From NCBI RefSeq assembly GCF_000732195.1, contig NZ_JNNU01000003.1, positions 62,001 through 126,000 of the forward strand: a stretch of DNA of 64,000 nucleotides. Reading direction: 5' to 3'. Position numbers and translations under genes: made by a program. Below are positions 8,168 through 17,257 of the stretch, one piece after another (the stretch's first letter is position 1; every line of letters starts with the position of its first letter). This DNA is from Neorhizobium vignae. GTDB taxonomy: Bacteria > Pseudomonadota > Alphaproteobacteria > Rhizobiales > Rhizobiaceae. Under the pieces are notes generated by a model. That model was given only the letters and a program-made list of their open reading frames with translations, had not been told where the DNA came from and did no database searches.

Positions 8168-8400
8168 ATCTTATCTCCTTGGGTTTCCTCATGCTTCCGA
8201 CCGCGACAGCGTTTCCGAAGCTGCGGGACAAACAGGCTGTCGGCGGCGCATGTTCCCGCCCCGGGGCTTCAGTCCGATCAGGGCTTAGACCTTAGTCCTT
8301 GGAGGCGTCGACCAAGGTCTGGTGCGAGGGGGAAAGGTCCCGACCGCGGAACTTCGGCGGCACTCGCGGTGTTCTTGGCGTCTCGGAAAGGGAGGTTCAG

Positions 8401-8493
8401 ATGGAAGAGAGTGTATATCAGGCCCGTTGGCTGCTGATCATCATGGCTTTGCTCGCTGTCGGCTTGACTGCAGTCGGAGCCGCGGCCGGGTAA
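8401..8493 (+). CDS. Very small membrane protein (30 aa)
   Basis: ATG preceded by GGGAGG with a five-base spacer. The product is a short polar N-terminus followed by one transmembrane helix (LLIIMALLAVGLTAVGAAAG), ending in TAA. It would be missed at usual length cut-offs. Nothing else in the surrounding 400 bp competes with it. Function unknown. Confidence 0.45.
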   Translation: MEESVYQARWLLIIMALLAVGLTAVGAAAG

Positions 8494-8661
8494 GCCGTCG
8501 CATTGTCATTCCGCCAGAAAGGGTCCAGCAAGGCCGGCGCTTTTGACCGCAGCCTCTGCGATATCGAGGCGGGTCTCTCGGTGTCGGGCATAAGAGACAG
8601 GCAACCGAAGCACCTGACGCCGGATCAGGATCTCCCTTTTTCCAGCAAGTCTTTCAATAGA

Positions 8662-8695
8662 GGCATGCCGGGTTGCATTGGCTACCCGGCATGCC
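8662..8695. terminator. Stem-loop downstream of the sugar-binding protein gene
   Basis: Perfect 12-bp inverted repeat GGCATGCCGGGT / ACCCGGCATGCC with a ten-base loop, nine bases beyond the stop of the minus-strand binding protein gene. No T-tract follows on either strand. It probably ends or protects that transcript. Confidence 0.6.
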
Positions 8696-8703
8696 CGATC
8701 GTG

Positions 8704-9981
8704 TTACTTTACAGCCAGCGCCTCGTTGATTTTGCCGGCGTCAGCCTCGAGGTTCTTGTAGGTTTCCTCCAGGCTCAATTCGCCCACGATGAGCTGGCTC
8801 ATGCGCTGGACGATCTGCTGATAGATTGCCGTCGCGCCTTTTACGCGTTCGAACTCCCGCGCTGCTTGCGGAACGTTCTTCTTGTTATCCAGGAAGACGG
8901 CCATGGATGCCTTGGCGTCGTCGCTTGAGATCTTGTATTGCGGGTTCTTGATGTCCGCTCCCGTCAGGATGACGTAGGTCTCGGCGATTTCGCGCTGTAC
9001 CTTCTCGGAGCCGAGAAATTCGATGAACTGAGCGACCGCTTCGGGATGTTCGGTGCGCTTGAAGCCGACGATCGCGGTCGCGCCCGGCATCGCATAGCAA
9101 CCCGCCTCGCCGCAGGGTGCGTTGATTGCCGTCCACTGGAACGCGTTGCCGATCTTCTTCTGGAAGGGGTTCACCATCCAGTTGCCGGCAAGGTAGGTGA
9201 CGACATTGCCGTTGACGAATTCATCGCCCATGTTCTTGTACTGCGAACCGCCGGCGGCCCCCCACATTTCCTTGGGGAAACTGCCGTTCTGGGTCCAGGA
9301 ATAGAGGTCGGCGATATATTTGCGGGCGGCCGCGTCGGGGAAGCTGAACTTGCCGTCCTTCAGATAGACCGAGCCGTAGGAATAGGCGCCGCCGGAGAAG
9401 CGGTGGCCCGATCGGTCCATGGTGAAGGGGATCTGCGCGCCCGTCGCCTTTGCGACGCGGGCCGAGGCTTCGACGATCTCCTTGAACGTCGCCTTCGGAC
9501 CGGGCAGCGGTTCGCCGGCCTGCTCGAACAGGGTCTTGTTGACGAACGGAAGGTTCAGCGTCTGGGACGCGACATAGCCGTTGATCGATTTCGGGTCGTT
9601 GATGTTGGGCAGGCGGAGCTGGTTGAGGCTCTCCCCGTGCAGCTTGGCGAAAGTGTCCGGGTCCGTCATGTAGGAACGCATGTCGAGATAATAGGGCGCG
9701 AGCTGCCAGTCGGTGATCTTGGCGAGGTCCGGCCCCTTGCCTGCCGCCAGCTGCACCGGCAGCTGCTTCACCACCGCGTCATAGCCGGACGACACGAAAT
9801 TGACCTTGACGTCGGGATGTGACGCCTCGAATTCCTTGCTCAAGGCGGCCATGCGCTCGACATAACCCTGGTCGTCGTCGGTGAACAGGAAAGTAATGGT
9901 CTTGGTGTCCGCCATGGCCGCGCCCGAAAGGGCGAAGGCCGAGAATACGAACGCACTTATCCCTGATAGAAGTCTCTGCAT
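8704..9981 (-). CDS. Sugar ABC transporter, periplasmic binding protein (family 1)
   Basis: 425 aa. The start was chosen at MQRLLSGISAF (GGAGG seven bases upstream), which begins a signal peptide cleaved after about residue 24 (AMA-D); the upstream in-frame stretch is not protein-like. The mature part matches UgpB/MalE-type binding proteins: TITFLFTDDDQGYVERM, ASHPDVKVNF, AAGKGPDLAKITDW, and NPFQKKIG/AMPGATAIVGF in the hinge region. It is transcribed away from the operon at 10177-18316, which contains the matching ATPase and two permeases but no binding protein. Substrate is inferred as a pectic or rhamnogalacturonan-type oligosaccharide from the neighbouring GH105 and GH28 genes. Confidence 0.93.
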   Translation of the reverse strand: MQRLLSGISAFVFSAFALSGAAMADTKTITFLFTDDDQGYVERMAALSKEFEASHPDVKVNFVSSGYDAVVKQLPVQLAAGKGPDLAKITDWQLAPYYLDMRSYMTDPDTFAKLHGESLNQLRLPNINDPKSINGYVASQTLNLPFVNKTLFEQAGEPLPGPKATFKEIVEASARVAKATGAQIPFTMDRSGHRFSGGAYSYGSVYLKDGKFSFPDAAARKYIADLYSWTQNGSFPKEMWGAAGGSQYKNMGDEFVNGNVVTYLAGNWMVNPFQKKIGNAFQWTAINAPCGEAGCYAMPGATAIVGFKRTEHPEAVAQFIEFLGSEKVQREIAETYVILTGADIKNPQYKISSDDAKASMAVFLDNKKNVPQAAREFERVKGATAIYQQIVQRMSQLIVGELSLEETYKNLEADAGKINEALAVK

Positions 9982-9996
9982 TTTCCATCCTCCCAA

Positions 9997-10010
9997 TGAA
10001 AATATTTTCA
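9997..10010. promoter_or_regulatory. Operator-like palindrome, copy 1
   Basis: Perfect 14-bp palindrome TGAAAATATTTTCA, 16 bp upstream of the sugar-binding protein start. The identical sequence occurs again at 10144-10157. It is the probable binding site of the LacI-family regulator at 18320-19360. Confidence 0.7.
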
Positions 10011-10143
10011 CAATTCGGAAGGTTTCCTTTCGGACTTTCCTTCGAATTTCTCCTTTTTGAAGCTTGACAATCCAAACGTCAAGCTGTCTTGTCGCCCTAA
10101 ATTCGAAACAGCTCACGAAGCTGATGCAGCGACTTTTATTCTA

Positions 10144-10157
10144 TGAAAATATTTTCA
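10144..10157. promoter_or_regulatory. Operator-like palindrome, copy 2
   Basis: A second perfect copy of TGAAAATATTTTCA, extendable to ATGAAAATATTTTCAT (10143-10158), 19 bp upstream of the 839-aa gene start. The centre-to-centre distance to copy 1 is 147 bp, close to 14 turns of B-DNA, a spacing suited to looping by a tetrameric or paired repressor. Confidence 0.7.
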
Positions 10158-10176
10158 TGATCTGAGGGAGGCAGTC

Positions 10177-12696
10177 ATGGAGCATTCACCTGCAGCCGCA
10201 GGCCGTCCGGGCGGTGCCAGCTATCACGTCGCCCCCGGCGAAACCTTCACGGCGTGGGTCGTCTCGGATTTGCGCCAGGTCTATTTTCCAGGTGAACCGG
10301 CGCCGGCGGAGGATCGCGTCAACTACCGCTTCATCAACGGTTTCGTCGATGTCGGCGACCTGCCTTGCAGGAAGGCCTTCCAGGCACAGATGATCGGACG
10401 GGAAATCCGTGCCGAGCATGACTGGAAACCGGCGTCCCTCAACCTGCCCGGGCCGAACCGCCGCGTCGAGTTCACCGGCTTCTGGCACGTGCCGACCCAT
10501 GTCAGCCGCTGGCTGCGCGGCAGTTTCCGCGCCGAGGCTGCCCGCGACGTCCCGATGCGGCTGAGAACCTGCGGCGGCGTGCGGATCTGGGTGAATGGCG
10601 AGGAACAGGTGCGGTTCGAGCCCTTCCGGCGTAACGTCGAAAGCGAGACCGATATCGTCCTGGCGCTGAAGGCCGGCGACAACGACATCCTTCTCTTGAC
10701 CGACGACCTTGCGGAGCGGGACACGATCTGGTTCTTCGAGCTGGAACTAGTCGATACCCAACCGCTGGACATCGCCCTGCCCACCGCGCTGGACCGGCAG
10801 GAAGTCCGGCGGCTCGAGCTCCTTGCCCGCGCCATCCGTCCAGCCGCCGACGTTTTTGTCGACCGCCCGCTGGAAATCCTCTTCGACACCCCGCCTGGGG
10901 CCGATCTGCCCGTCGGCATCGAGGTCTACAACCATGGCCATGACCGAGCCGTGCTGGCGAGGGCGGACCTGATCCTGGGTGCCGGCGAGACACTGCTTGT
11001 CGCTCCCGCGATCAAAGGCCTGCCGGACGGATATCACGGCATCCGGCTGAAGATCGGTTCCGGCGCCGCAACCGTGGCCCGCCATATAGACGCCGCCTTC
11101 ATGAGTGGCCTCGACCTGCCTCAGGCCGCCGCGACGCTTGCCGAACGCAAACGCGAGGCGCTGGCCTTCAGCGCCCGTTTCGGTGCCGAGCGGATCGGCC
11201 GCGTCCTTGCCATGGCTGCATCAGGCGAGGTCGACCGCGAGGCGATGGACAGGATCATAGCCGCCACGCTCGAGATCATCGACCGGCGGGAGGATTGCTC
11301 GGATTTCGTGATGGTGCCGCTGCTTTGGCTCCTCGGGGAATATGAGCATGTCCTGTCACCGGAGACGGCGGCAAACATCCGGGCCTCGGTCGCCGGCTAC
11401 CGCTATTGGGTGGACGAGCCAGGCAACGACGTCATGTGGTTCTGGAGCGAGAACCATGTCCTGTGCTTCCACACGAGCCAGCTGATCGCCGGCGGATTGA
11501 TGCCGGATACCGTGTTCTCCGCCTCGGGCAGGACCGGTCGCGAGCAGGCGCAGCTGGCGGAAGGCCGGCTTCGCCGCTGGTTCGACAGTGTCGAGGCCCA
11601 CGGCCTCGCCGAATGGAATTCCGCGGCCTATTATCCGGTGGATTTCATCGGCCTGCTCGCCCTCGAACGCTGGGGCGGGGACGATATCGCCCCGCGCGCC
11701 CGGCATCAGCTGGATCTGATCTTCCGGATGATCGCGCTGCACACGCTGGCGGGTGTCCCGGCCGGCTCGCAGGGGCGCGCCTACGACAAGGAACTGCGGG
11801 CCGGGCCTCTCACGGAACTTGCTCCATTCGCCCGCGTGGCATTCGGCAGCGGCTGGCTGAACGGCGGCGTCGCCTCCCTGCCGATGTTCTGCGCCGGCTC
11901 CTACACCCCGCCGGCCGACCTGCCGGACTATGCCCAGCTGGTGCAGGGACGCTCGATCGAAGCGCGTTATGCCCAGGGGCTCGAAAGCGGCAAGCTCGTG
12001 CTTTTCAAGACGCAAGCTTCGCAGCTCTCTACGGTCATTGATCACAAGACTGGCCGGCGGGGCCACCAGCAGCACGTGCTCGATATCCGGCTTGCCGGCC
12101 ACCCGATGGCGAGGCTCTGGGTCAATCATCCCGGCGAGGACGACCCCTGGGGCACGCAACGCCCCTCCTATTGGGCCGGCAACGGCGTTCTCCCCCGCGT
12201 CATGCAATATCGCGACGTCGCCATGCTGATCGCCGACACCGAAGGCACGCGCCATGCCTGGACCCATGCCTATCTCGGACGCGACGGTCTCGACGAGGTC
12301 GTCATGCACGGGAACTGGCTGCTCACCCGCTCGGGTCGGGGTTTTGCGGCGCTCCATGCGACGAACGGACTTGACCTCGTCGCCGAGGGCGCGACCGCCG
12401 GGCGCGAGGCACGCTCCGAAGGTGCGCTCACCGGCTGGGCGGCCGTGGTGGGTGCGGGCGACGAAGCGGCTTTCCGTCGTTTCGCCGAACGTATCCTTGC
12501 CACCTCCATCTCGTTCGACACCGATCGCAAGGTGCTGAGCCTTTCTCCGCCGGGCCGCGAAACATTGGCTCTCTCCTATGCCGGCGAATTCACCGTCAGC
12601 GGACAACCGCGACCCTTCATCCACGATCAGCCCGTGCCGATCCTGACCTATGACAGCACGGCCGCCGGCGACAGCGATCATCCATTCTATGCATAA
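10177..12696 (+). CDS. Putative intracellular carbohydrate-active enzyme of unassigned family (839 aa)
   Basis: First gene of the pectin-type operon; GGGAGG seven bases before the ATG. No signal peptide, so cytoplasmic. The N-terminal third looks like beta-sandwich material, with a carbohydrate-binding-like piece (TCGGVRIWVNGEEQVRFEPF). The middle (about residues 320-580) is helical and Trp/Tyr/His-rich (WFWSENHVLCFHTSQLIAGG, EWNSAAYYPVDFIGLLAL), as in alpha/alpha-toroid polysaccharide lyases. The C-terminal part is again beta-rich. That order resembles toroid-plus-sandwich lyases, but I recognise no named PL or GH family. Company with GH105 and GH28 suggests it cleaves or debranches an imported oligouronide. 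The enzyme class is inference. Confidence 0.6.
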   Translation: MEHSPAAAGRPGGASYHVAPGETFTAWVVSDLRQVYFPGEPAPAEDRVNYRFINGFVDVGDLPCRKAFQAQMIGREIRAEHDWKPASLNLPGPNRRVEFTGFWHVPTHVSRWLRGSFRAEAARDVPMRLRTCGGVRIWVNGEEQVRFEPFRRNVESETDIVLALKAGDNDILLLTDDLAERDTIWFFELELVDTQPLDIALPTALDRQEVRRLELLARAIRPAADVFVDRPLEILFDTPPGADLPVGIEVYNHGHDRAVLARADLILGAGETLLVAPAIKGLPDGYHGIRLKIGSGAATVARHIDAAFMSGLDLPQAAATLAERKREALAFSARFGAERIGRVLAMAASGEVDREAMDRIIAATLEIIDRREDCSDFVMVPLLWLLGEYEHVLSPETAANIRASVAGYRYWVDEPGNDVMWFWSENHVLCFHTSQLIAGGLMPDTVFSASGRTGREQAQLAEGRLRRWFDSVEAHGLAEWNSAAYYPVDFIGLLALERWGGDDIAPRARHQLDLIFRMIALHTLAGVPAGSQGRAYDKELRAGPLTELAPFARVAFGSGWLNGGVASLPMFCAGSYTPPADLPDYAQLVQGRSIEARYAQGLESGKLVLFKTQASQLSTVIDHKTGRRGHQQHVLDIRLAGHPMARLWVNHPGEDDPWGTQRPSYWAGNGVLPRVMQYRDVAMLIADTEGTRHAWTHAYLGRDGLDEVVMHGNWLLTRSGRGFAALHATNGLDLVAEGATAGREARSEGALTGWAAVVGAGDEAAFRRFAERILATSISFDTDRKVLSLSPPGRETLALSYAGEFTVSGQPRPFIHDQPVPILTYDSTAAGDSDHPFYA

Positions 12697-12711
12697 AGGA
12701 CATTCCGACCG

Positions 12712-13806
12712 ATGGATTCGATGACCCTCAACAAACCGGCCCTGCAGGAGACGATCGATCAGGTCGCGGTTGCGTTCAGCCGCCTCAAGGGCATCAAGGA
12801 AGGCCTTGCCGGTGCCGATGCGGACGGCGGCATCCAGTTCGACGAATGGGACTGGGAAGTCGGCGTCGGCCTTTACGGCTTCCTGCGCCGAGCGCTTGCC
12901 GCCGGCGACCGGAAGGCCGTCGACGATCTCGTCGCCTGGTACGGCCGGCAAATCGGCCGGGGCCTGCCGCCGCGGCAGATCAACAGCACGGCGCCCATGC
13001 TGCCGCTCGCCATCCTCATTGACCATGTCGACCGGCCGGATTTCCGCGCGCTTGTCGAGGATTGGGCGGACTGGCTCGTCCACCGGCTTCCGAAGACCGA
13101 GGACGGCGGTTTTCAGCACGTCGTCAAGGAGCGGCTGAACGATGGCGAGCTCTGGGACGATACGCTGTTCATGGCCGGCCTGTTTCTGGCACGCGCGGGT
13201 GTCGCCTGCGGGCGTCGCGACTGGATCGACGAGGCCGTCTACCAGTTCATGGTGCATGCCCGTTATCTGTCCGACCCGGTCACGGGCCTGTGGTATCACG
13301 GCTGGACATTCAACGGCCGGCACAATTTCGCCAAGGCCTTCTGGGCGCGGGGCAACGCCTGGATCACGGTTGCCATTCCCGAACTGTTCGAGCTCGTTCC
13401 CGACCTTAAGGAAAAGGACAAGCGTTTCCTGTCGAATGTGCTTGCGAGTCAGGTGCGCTCGTTGAAGCGACTGCAACGGCCGGACGGCATGTTCCATACG
13501 CTGCTCGACGACCCGACGTCTCCCCTTGAAACATCGGCGACGGCCGGGATCGCCTACGGCATCCTGCGCGGCATCGACGCGGGCATCCTCGATGCGTCCG
13601 ACCGGGTGCATGCGGAGCGGGCGCTGGCGGCGGTGCTCTCCCAGGTCGATGACGAGGGCGTCGTCCAGGGCGTTTCGGATGGCACGCCGATGGGGCACGA
13701 TCTGGATTTCTATCGTCGCATCCCCAACCTGCCGACCCCCTATGGGCAGGCATTGACGATGCTGCTTCTGACGGAAGTCCTGCTCGAGGGCGAGGAGGGC
13801 GCATGA
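12712..13806 (+). CDS. GH105 unsaturated rhamnogalacturonyl hydrolase-like enzyme
   Basis: 364 aa, cytoplasmic (no signal peptide), alpha/alpha-barrel family 105. Recognisable parts are WDDTLFMAGLFLARAG (with the family Asp used in hydration of the unsaturated uronyl ring), WYHGWTFNGRHNFAKAFWARGNAW, TSATAGIAYGILRGI and YGQALTMLLLTE. Family members such as YteR and YesR remove the delta-4,5-unsaturated galacturonyl residue left by pectate or rhamnogalacturonan lyases. That implies a lyase acts before it, which could be the 839-aa protein upstream. It overlaps the GH28 start by four bases (ATGA). Confidence 0.88.
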   Translation: MDSMTLNKPALQETIDQVAVAFSRLKGIKEGLAGADADGGIQFDEWDWEVGVGLYGFLRRALAAGDRKAVDDLVAWYGRQIGRGLPPRQINSTAPMLPLAILIDHVDRPDFRALVEDWADWLVHRLPKTEDGGFQHVVKERLNDGELWDDTLFMAGLFLARAGVACGRRDWIDEAVYQFMVHARYLSDPVTGLWYHGWTFNGRHNFAKAFWARGNAWITVAIPELFELVPDLKEKDKRFLSNVLASQVRSLKRLQRPDGMFHTLLDDPTSPLETSATAGIAYGILRGIDAGILDASDRVHAERALAAVLSQVDDEGVVQGVSDGTPMGHDLDFYRRIPNLPTPYGQALTMLLLTEVLLEGEEGA

Positions 13807-15167
13807 ACAGGTTCCCGTCTCTTCTCGTCGAGCCCGTGCAGGAGGACGAGACGGTGCGCATTCAGGCGGCGATCGACCAGATGGCCGCGCGTGGCGGCGG
13901 CTGTGTGGAACTCACCGAAGGCATCCACAATACCCGCGGCCTAAGGCTGCGATCCGGCGTCGAGCTTCATCTGGCGGTGGGCGCGATCCTGCGTCCGGCG
14001 GCCGACTACGGAGCTTACGAAGAGACATCGGTTTCGGTTGTCGCCGAGAAGTCGAACCGTGCCATGATCGTCGCAGGAAACGCGACGGACATAGCCTTGA
14101 CCGGCCCAGGACGGATCGAGGCGGGCGGCGGACATTTCATCGCCGGCAACGACGAGGCGATGGGCACCTTTGTCCCGGCGGAGTTCCGCCCGCGGGTGGT
14201 GGTCTTCGAATCCTGCCGCGGCGTCCGCATCGAGAGGCTGGAAGTCGTCGATTCACCCATGTGGACGCTGCATCTCGTCAATTGCGACGACGTCTATGTC
14301 GGCGGCGTGAAGGTATCGAACAACCGGCGCCTGCCGAATACCGACGGCCTCGTGCTCGACGCCTGCCGACACGCGGTTGTGGAGGACTGCGTCATATCGA
14401 CGGCCGATGACGGCATCTGCCTGAAGACCAGCGCCGGACCGGACGGCCAAGCGATCGGGCAATGCGAAAACGTGCTCGTGCGCCGCTGCCTGGTGGAAAG
14501 CAACAGCTGCGCGCTGAAGATCGGCACGGAATCCTACGGCGATTTCACCGACGTCGTCTTCGAGGACTGCAGCGTCCACGATTCAAACCGGGGGCTGGGG
14601 CTGTTTTCGCGCGACGGCGGGCATATGACCGATATCCGCTTCTCCCGGATAGAGGTCGATTGCCACGAGACGCTCGATGGTTTCTGGGGATCGGGCGAGG
14701 CGCTGACGGTGACGGTGGTGGATCGCATCCCCACCCGCCGGGCCGGTGCCGTTCGAAACCTCGTCGTCGAGGACCTGAGTGGCCAAATGGACGGGGCGAT
14801 CGCACTCGTTTCGACGTCCGCTGCGAAAATTCACGGCACCAGGCTTTCGCGGCTGCGACTGCGGCAGCGAAAAGGCCTGCTCGGCACCGGACTTCGTTAT
14901 GATCTGAGGCCGACCCATGCGGATATCGCACCGAGCGCGGACGCTGCCGGCCGGGCGAATGCATGGACGAAGGGCGCGGACGGACGGGTGGTCGGTCTTG
15001 TCGACTACCCGGGGGGCATGCCGGCGCTTTTTACCGCCGGCATAGAGGGGATTGCGATCGAGGAGACGCATTTCGAGAGGCCGCAACCGATACCGGAAGG
15101 CTGGAACGTCGAAAGCGTCGTCCATAAAGTGACTGAACCTGACGGGAGCAGGGAATGGGAAATCTGA
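13803..15167 (+). CDS. GH28 polygalacturonase-type glycoside hydrolase
   Basis: 454 aa, parallel beta-helix family 28, no signal peptide. The N-terminus has the usual [18 protein letters not shown] segment. The active-site region shows NTDG (near residue 180), [10 protein letters not shown] with the Asp pair, and the later [10 protein letters not shown] piece. Family members hydrolyse galacturonan or alternating rhamnogalacturonan linkages. The cytoplasmic location suggests an exo-acting enzyme on imported oligomers. It starts in an ATGA overlap with GH105, and its last 13 bases overlap the transporter ATPase gene, so the operon is tightly coupled. Confidence 0.88.
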   Translation: MNRFPSLLVEPVQEDETVRIQAAIDQMAARGGGCVELTEGIHNTRGLRLRSGVELHLAVGAILRPAADYGAYEETSVSVVAEKSNRAMIVAGNATDIALTGPGRIEAGGGHFIAGNDEAMGTFVPAEFRPRVVVFESCRGVRIERLEVVDSPMWTLHLVNCDDVYVGGVKVSNNRRLPNTDGLVLDACRHAVVEDCVISTADDGICLKTSAGPDGQAIGQCENVLVRRCLVESNSCALKIGTESYGDFTDVVFEDCSVHDSNRGLGLFSRDGGHMTDIRFSRIEVDCHETLDGFWGSGEALTVTVVDRIPTRRAGAVRNLVVEDLSGQMDGAIALVSTSAAKIHGTRLSRLRLRQRKGLLGTGLRYDLRPTHADIAPSADAAGRANAWTKGADGRVVGLVDYPGGMPALFTAGIEGIAIEETHFERPQPIPEGWNVESVVHKVTEPDGSREWEI

Positions 15168-16273
15168 AACTTATAAATGTCACCAAGGCGTTCGGCGCGC
15201 TGACCGTCCTGCACGGCATCGACCTGACGATCGACGACGGCAAGTTCGTCGTGTTCGTCGGTCCGTCCGGCTGCGGCAAGTCGACCCTTCTGAGGATCAT
15301 CGCGGGGCTGGAGGACATCAGCGCCGGCGGCATCGAGATCGGCGGGCGCGACGTCGTCCAGCTTTCTCCGGCGGAACGGAAGATCGCCATGGTCTTCCAG
15401 TCCTATGCGCTCTATCCCCATATGAGCGTGCGCAAGAACCTCGCGTTCGGGCTCGAGAACCTGAAATTCAAACGCGGCGAGATCGAGACCCGGATCGGGG
15501 AGGCGGCCCGCATGCTTGCCATCGAGCCCTATCTGGATCGCAAGCCGCGGCAACTTTCCGGCGGCCAGCGGCAGCGGGTCGCGATCGGACGCGCCATCGT
15601 GCGCAACCCCGATATCTTCCTCTTCGACGAGCCGCTCTCGAACCTCGACGCGGCGCTGCGGGTGCAGACAAGGGCGGAAATCACAAGGCTGCATCGCCAG
15701 CTGAGAACGACGATGATCTACGTCACCCACGACCAGGTGGAGGCGATGACCATGGCCGACGAGATCGTCGTGCTGAACGGCGGCCGGATCGAGCAGGTCG
15801 GAACGCCGCTCGAACTCTTCGACAACCCGCGGAACCTCTTCGTGGCGGGCTTCCTGGGCTCGCCGCGGATGAACATGCTGAAGGGCAAGGTGACTGCGGT
15901 CGGCGAGGCCGGCGTGACGGTCGATGTCGGCTACGGCGCGCCGCTCACTGCGTCAATCGATCCCGCCGCGGCGAAACCAGGCCAGGCCGTGCTTGTCGGC
16001 ATAAGGCCCGCGCATTTCGCGGTCGGCGATGAAGGGCTGCCGTTCGTCGTCCAGTATCACGAGAGCCTCGGGACCGAGACCTATGTCTACGGGACGCTCG
16101 AGGGGCGGGACGAGCAGATCATCGTTCACCAGACCGGCCATTTCGCGCCGCGTCACGGCGACGTTCTGCGGATTGCGCCGCTATCCGGCCGGGTGCACGT
16201 CTTCGATCCCGACAGCGGCCTGGCTTTGCCGCAGACCGTTAGCCAACGGAGTGACGCCCATGAGCACGCCTAA
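15155..16273 (+). CDS. Sugar ABC transporter ATP-binding protein (MalK/UgpC type)
   Basis: 372 aa. Walker [10 protein letters not shown] at residues 36-44, Q-loop [10 protein letters not shown], signature [15 protein letters not shown], Walker [14 protein letters not shown], switch His in [14 protein letters not shown]. About 135 C-terminal residues follow, forming the TOBE-type regulatory domain of MalK/UgpC. It energises the two permeases that follow. The gene overlaps GH28 by 13 bases and the first permease by 14. Confidence 0.95.
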   Translation: MGNLKLINVTKAFGALTVLHGIDLTIDDGKFVVFVGPSGCGKSTLLRIIAGLEDISAGGIEIGGRDVVQLSPAERKIAMVFQSYALYPHMSVRKNLAFGLENLKFKRGEIETRIGEAARMLAIEPYLDRKPRQLSGGQRQRVAIGRAIVRNPDIFLFDEPLSNLDAALRVQTRAEITRLHRQLRTTMIYVTHDQVEAMTMADEIVVLNGGRIEQVGTPLELFDNPRNLFVAGFLGSPRMNMLKGKVTAVGEAGVTVDVGYGAPLTASIDPAAAKPGQAVLVGIRPAHFAVGDEGLPFVVQYHESLGTETYVYGTLEGRDEQIIVHQTGHFAPRHGDVLRIAPLSGRVHVFDPDSGLALPQTVSQRSDAHEHA

Positions 16274-17255
16274 GGCGACCGATCTCGGCGGCCGCGCCCT
16301 CGACTTCGTCATGGGCGTCGTCGAGGCGCCCATCAACGGGTTCGAGCGGCTGATGGGCAGGAAGCGGATGCCCTATCTGTTCCTCGCGCCGAATCTCATC
16401 CTTTTCGGCATCTTCACTTTCCTGCCGATCGCCATCGCGGTTGGTTACGCCTTTACCGGCGGCACCGGCCTTTTCGTGTCGGAGCGGCCTTTCGTCGGCT
16501 TCGACAATTTCCGCCAGCTCCTGCAGTGCGAAGACTACCTTCGTCCGGGGAGCTGCCGCGAATCCCTGTTCTGGACGGCGGTCTGGAATACGCTCTGGTT
16601 CGTCGGTTTCAACGTTGCCGCGACCCTGCTGGCGGCATTGGTGACGGCTCTCATCCTCAACCGCGCGATCGCCGCGCGCGGTTTCTTCCGAGCCATGTTC
16701 TTTTATCCCGTCCTGCTGTCGCCGGTCGTCATCGGCCTGATCTGGAAATGGTTCCTGGATCGCAACGGCCTGCTCAACGCCTTCCTGCAGATGCTCGGCG
16801 TACCGCCGGAAATCTTCCTGCTGGACGTCGGCTGGTCGCGATTCTTCGTGGTCGTCGTTTCGGTCTGGTTCCACATGGGCTTTTATACGCTGATCCTTCT
16901 GGCCGGCCTGCAGGCCATTCCGAAGGATCTCTACGAAGCCGCCTCGATCGACGCGGCATCGCCCCGGCGCACGCTTTTCCGGATCACCCTTCCGCTTCTC
17001 GGGCCGAACCTGCTCGTCGTGCTGATCCTCCTGATGATCCGTTCGGTTCAGATCTTCGACGAAGCCTGGGTGCTGACCAATGGCGGCGGGCCCGGCACCG
17101 CAAACAGCTTTATCGTCCAGTACATCTACCAGATGGCTTTCGGCAGCGACCTGCGTCTTTTCGGCCTCGCCTCGGCGGCATCGGTGCTGATGGGTCTCGT
17201 GCTGCTCGCCCTGACGCTCATACAGCTGCGGCTTGGCCGCAAGATGGAGTCCTGA
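16260..17255 (+). CDS. Sugar ABC transporter permease 1 (MalF/UgpA type)
   Basis: 331 aa. The start was chosen at [11 protein letters not shown], which overlaps the ATPase stop by 14 bases; a longer in-frame reading upstream lies wholly within the ATPase gene. Six transmembrane segments beginning at [27 protein letters not shown]. The EAA loop that docks on the ATPase is [23 protein letters not shown] Cys pair in the first periplasmic loop ([11 protein letters not shown]) is unusual but common in one alphaproteobacterial subgroup. Two bases separate its stop from the next ATG. Confidence 0.93.
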   Translation: MSTPKATDLGGRALDFVMGVVEAPINGFERLMGRKRMPYLFLAPNLILFGIFTFLPIAIAVGYAFTGGTGLFVSERPFVGFDNFRQLLQCEDYLRPGSCRESLFWTAVWNTLWFVGFNVAATLLAALVTALILNRAIAARGFFRAMFFYPVLLSPVVIGLIWKWFLDRNGLLNAFLQMLGVPPEIFLLDVGWSRFFVVVVSVWFHMGFYTLILLAGLQAIPKDLYEAASIDAASPRRTLFRITLPLLGPNLLVVLILLMIRSVQIFDEAWVLTNGGGPGTANSFIVQYIYQMAFGSDLRLFGLASAASVLMGLVLLALTLIQLRLGRKMES

Positions 17256-17257
17256 CC

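Noticed and set aside
11356..13698. Very long minus-strand open frame (780 codons) opposite the 839-aa and GH105 genes
   Set aside because: It is the antisense shadow of high-GC coding DNA. The plus strand gives recognisable GH105 motifs and good ribosome sites, while the minus product has no domain and is Arg/Gly/Asp-rich without structure.
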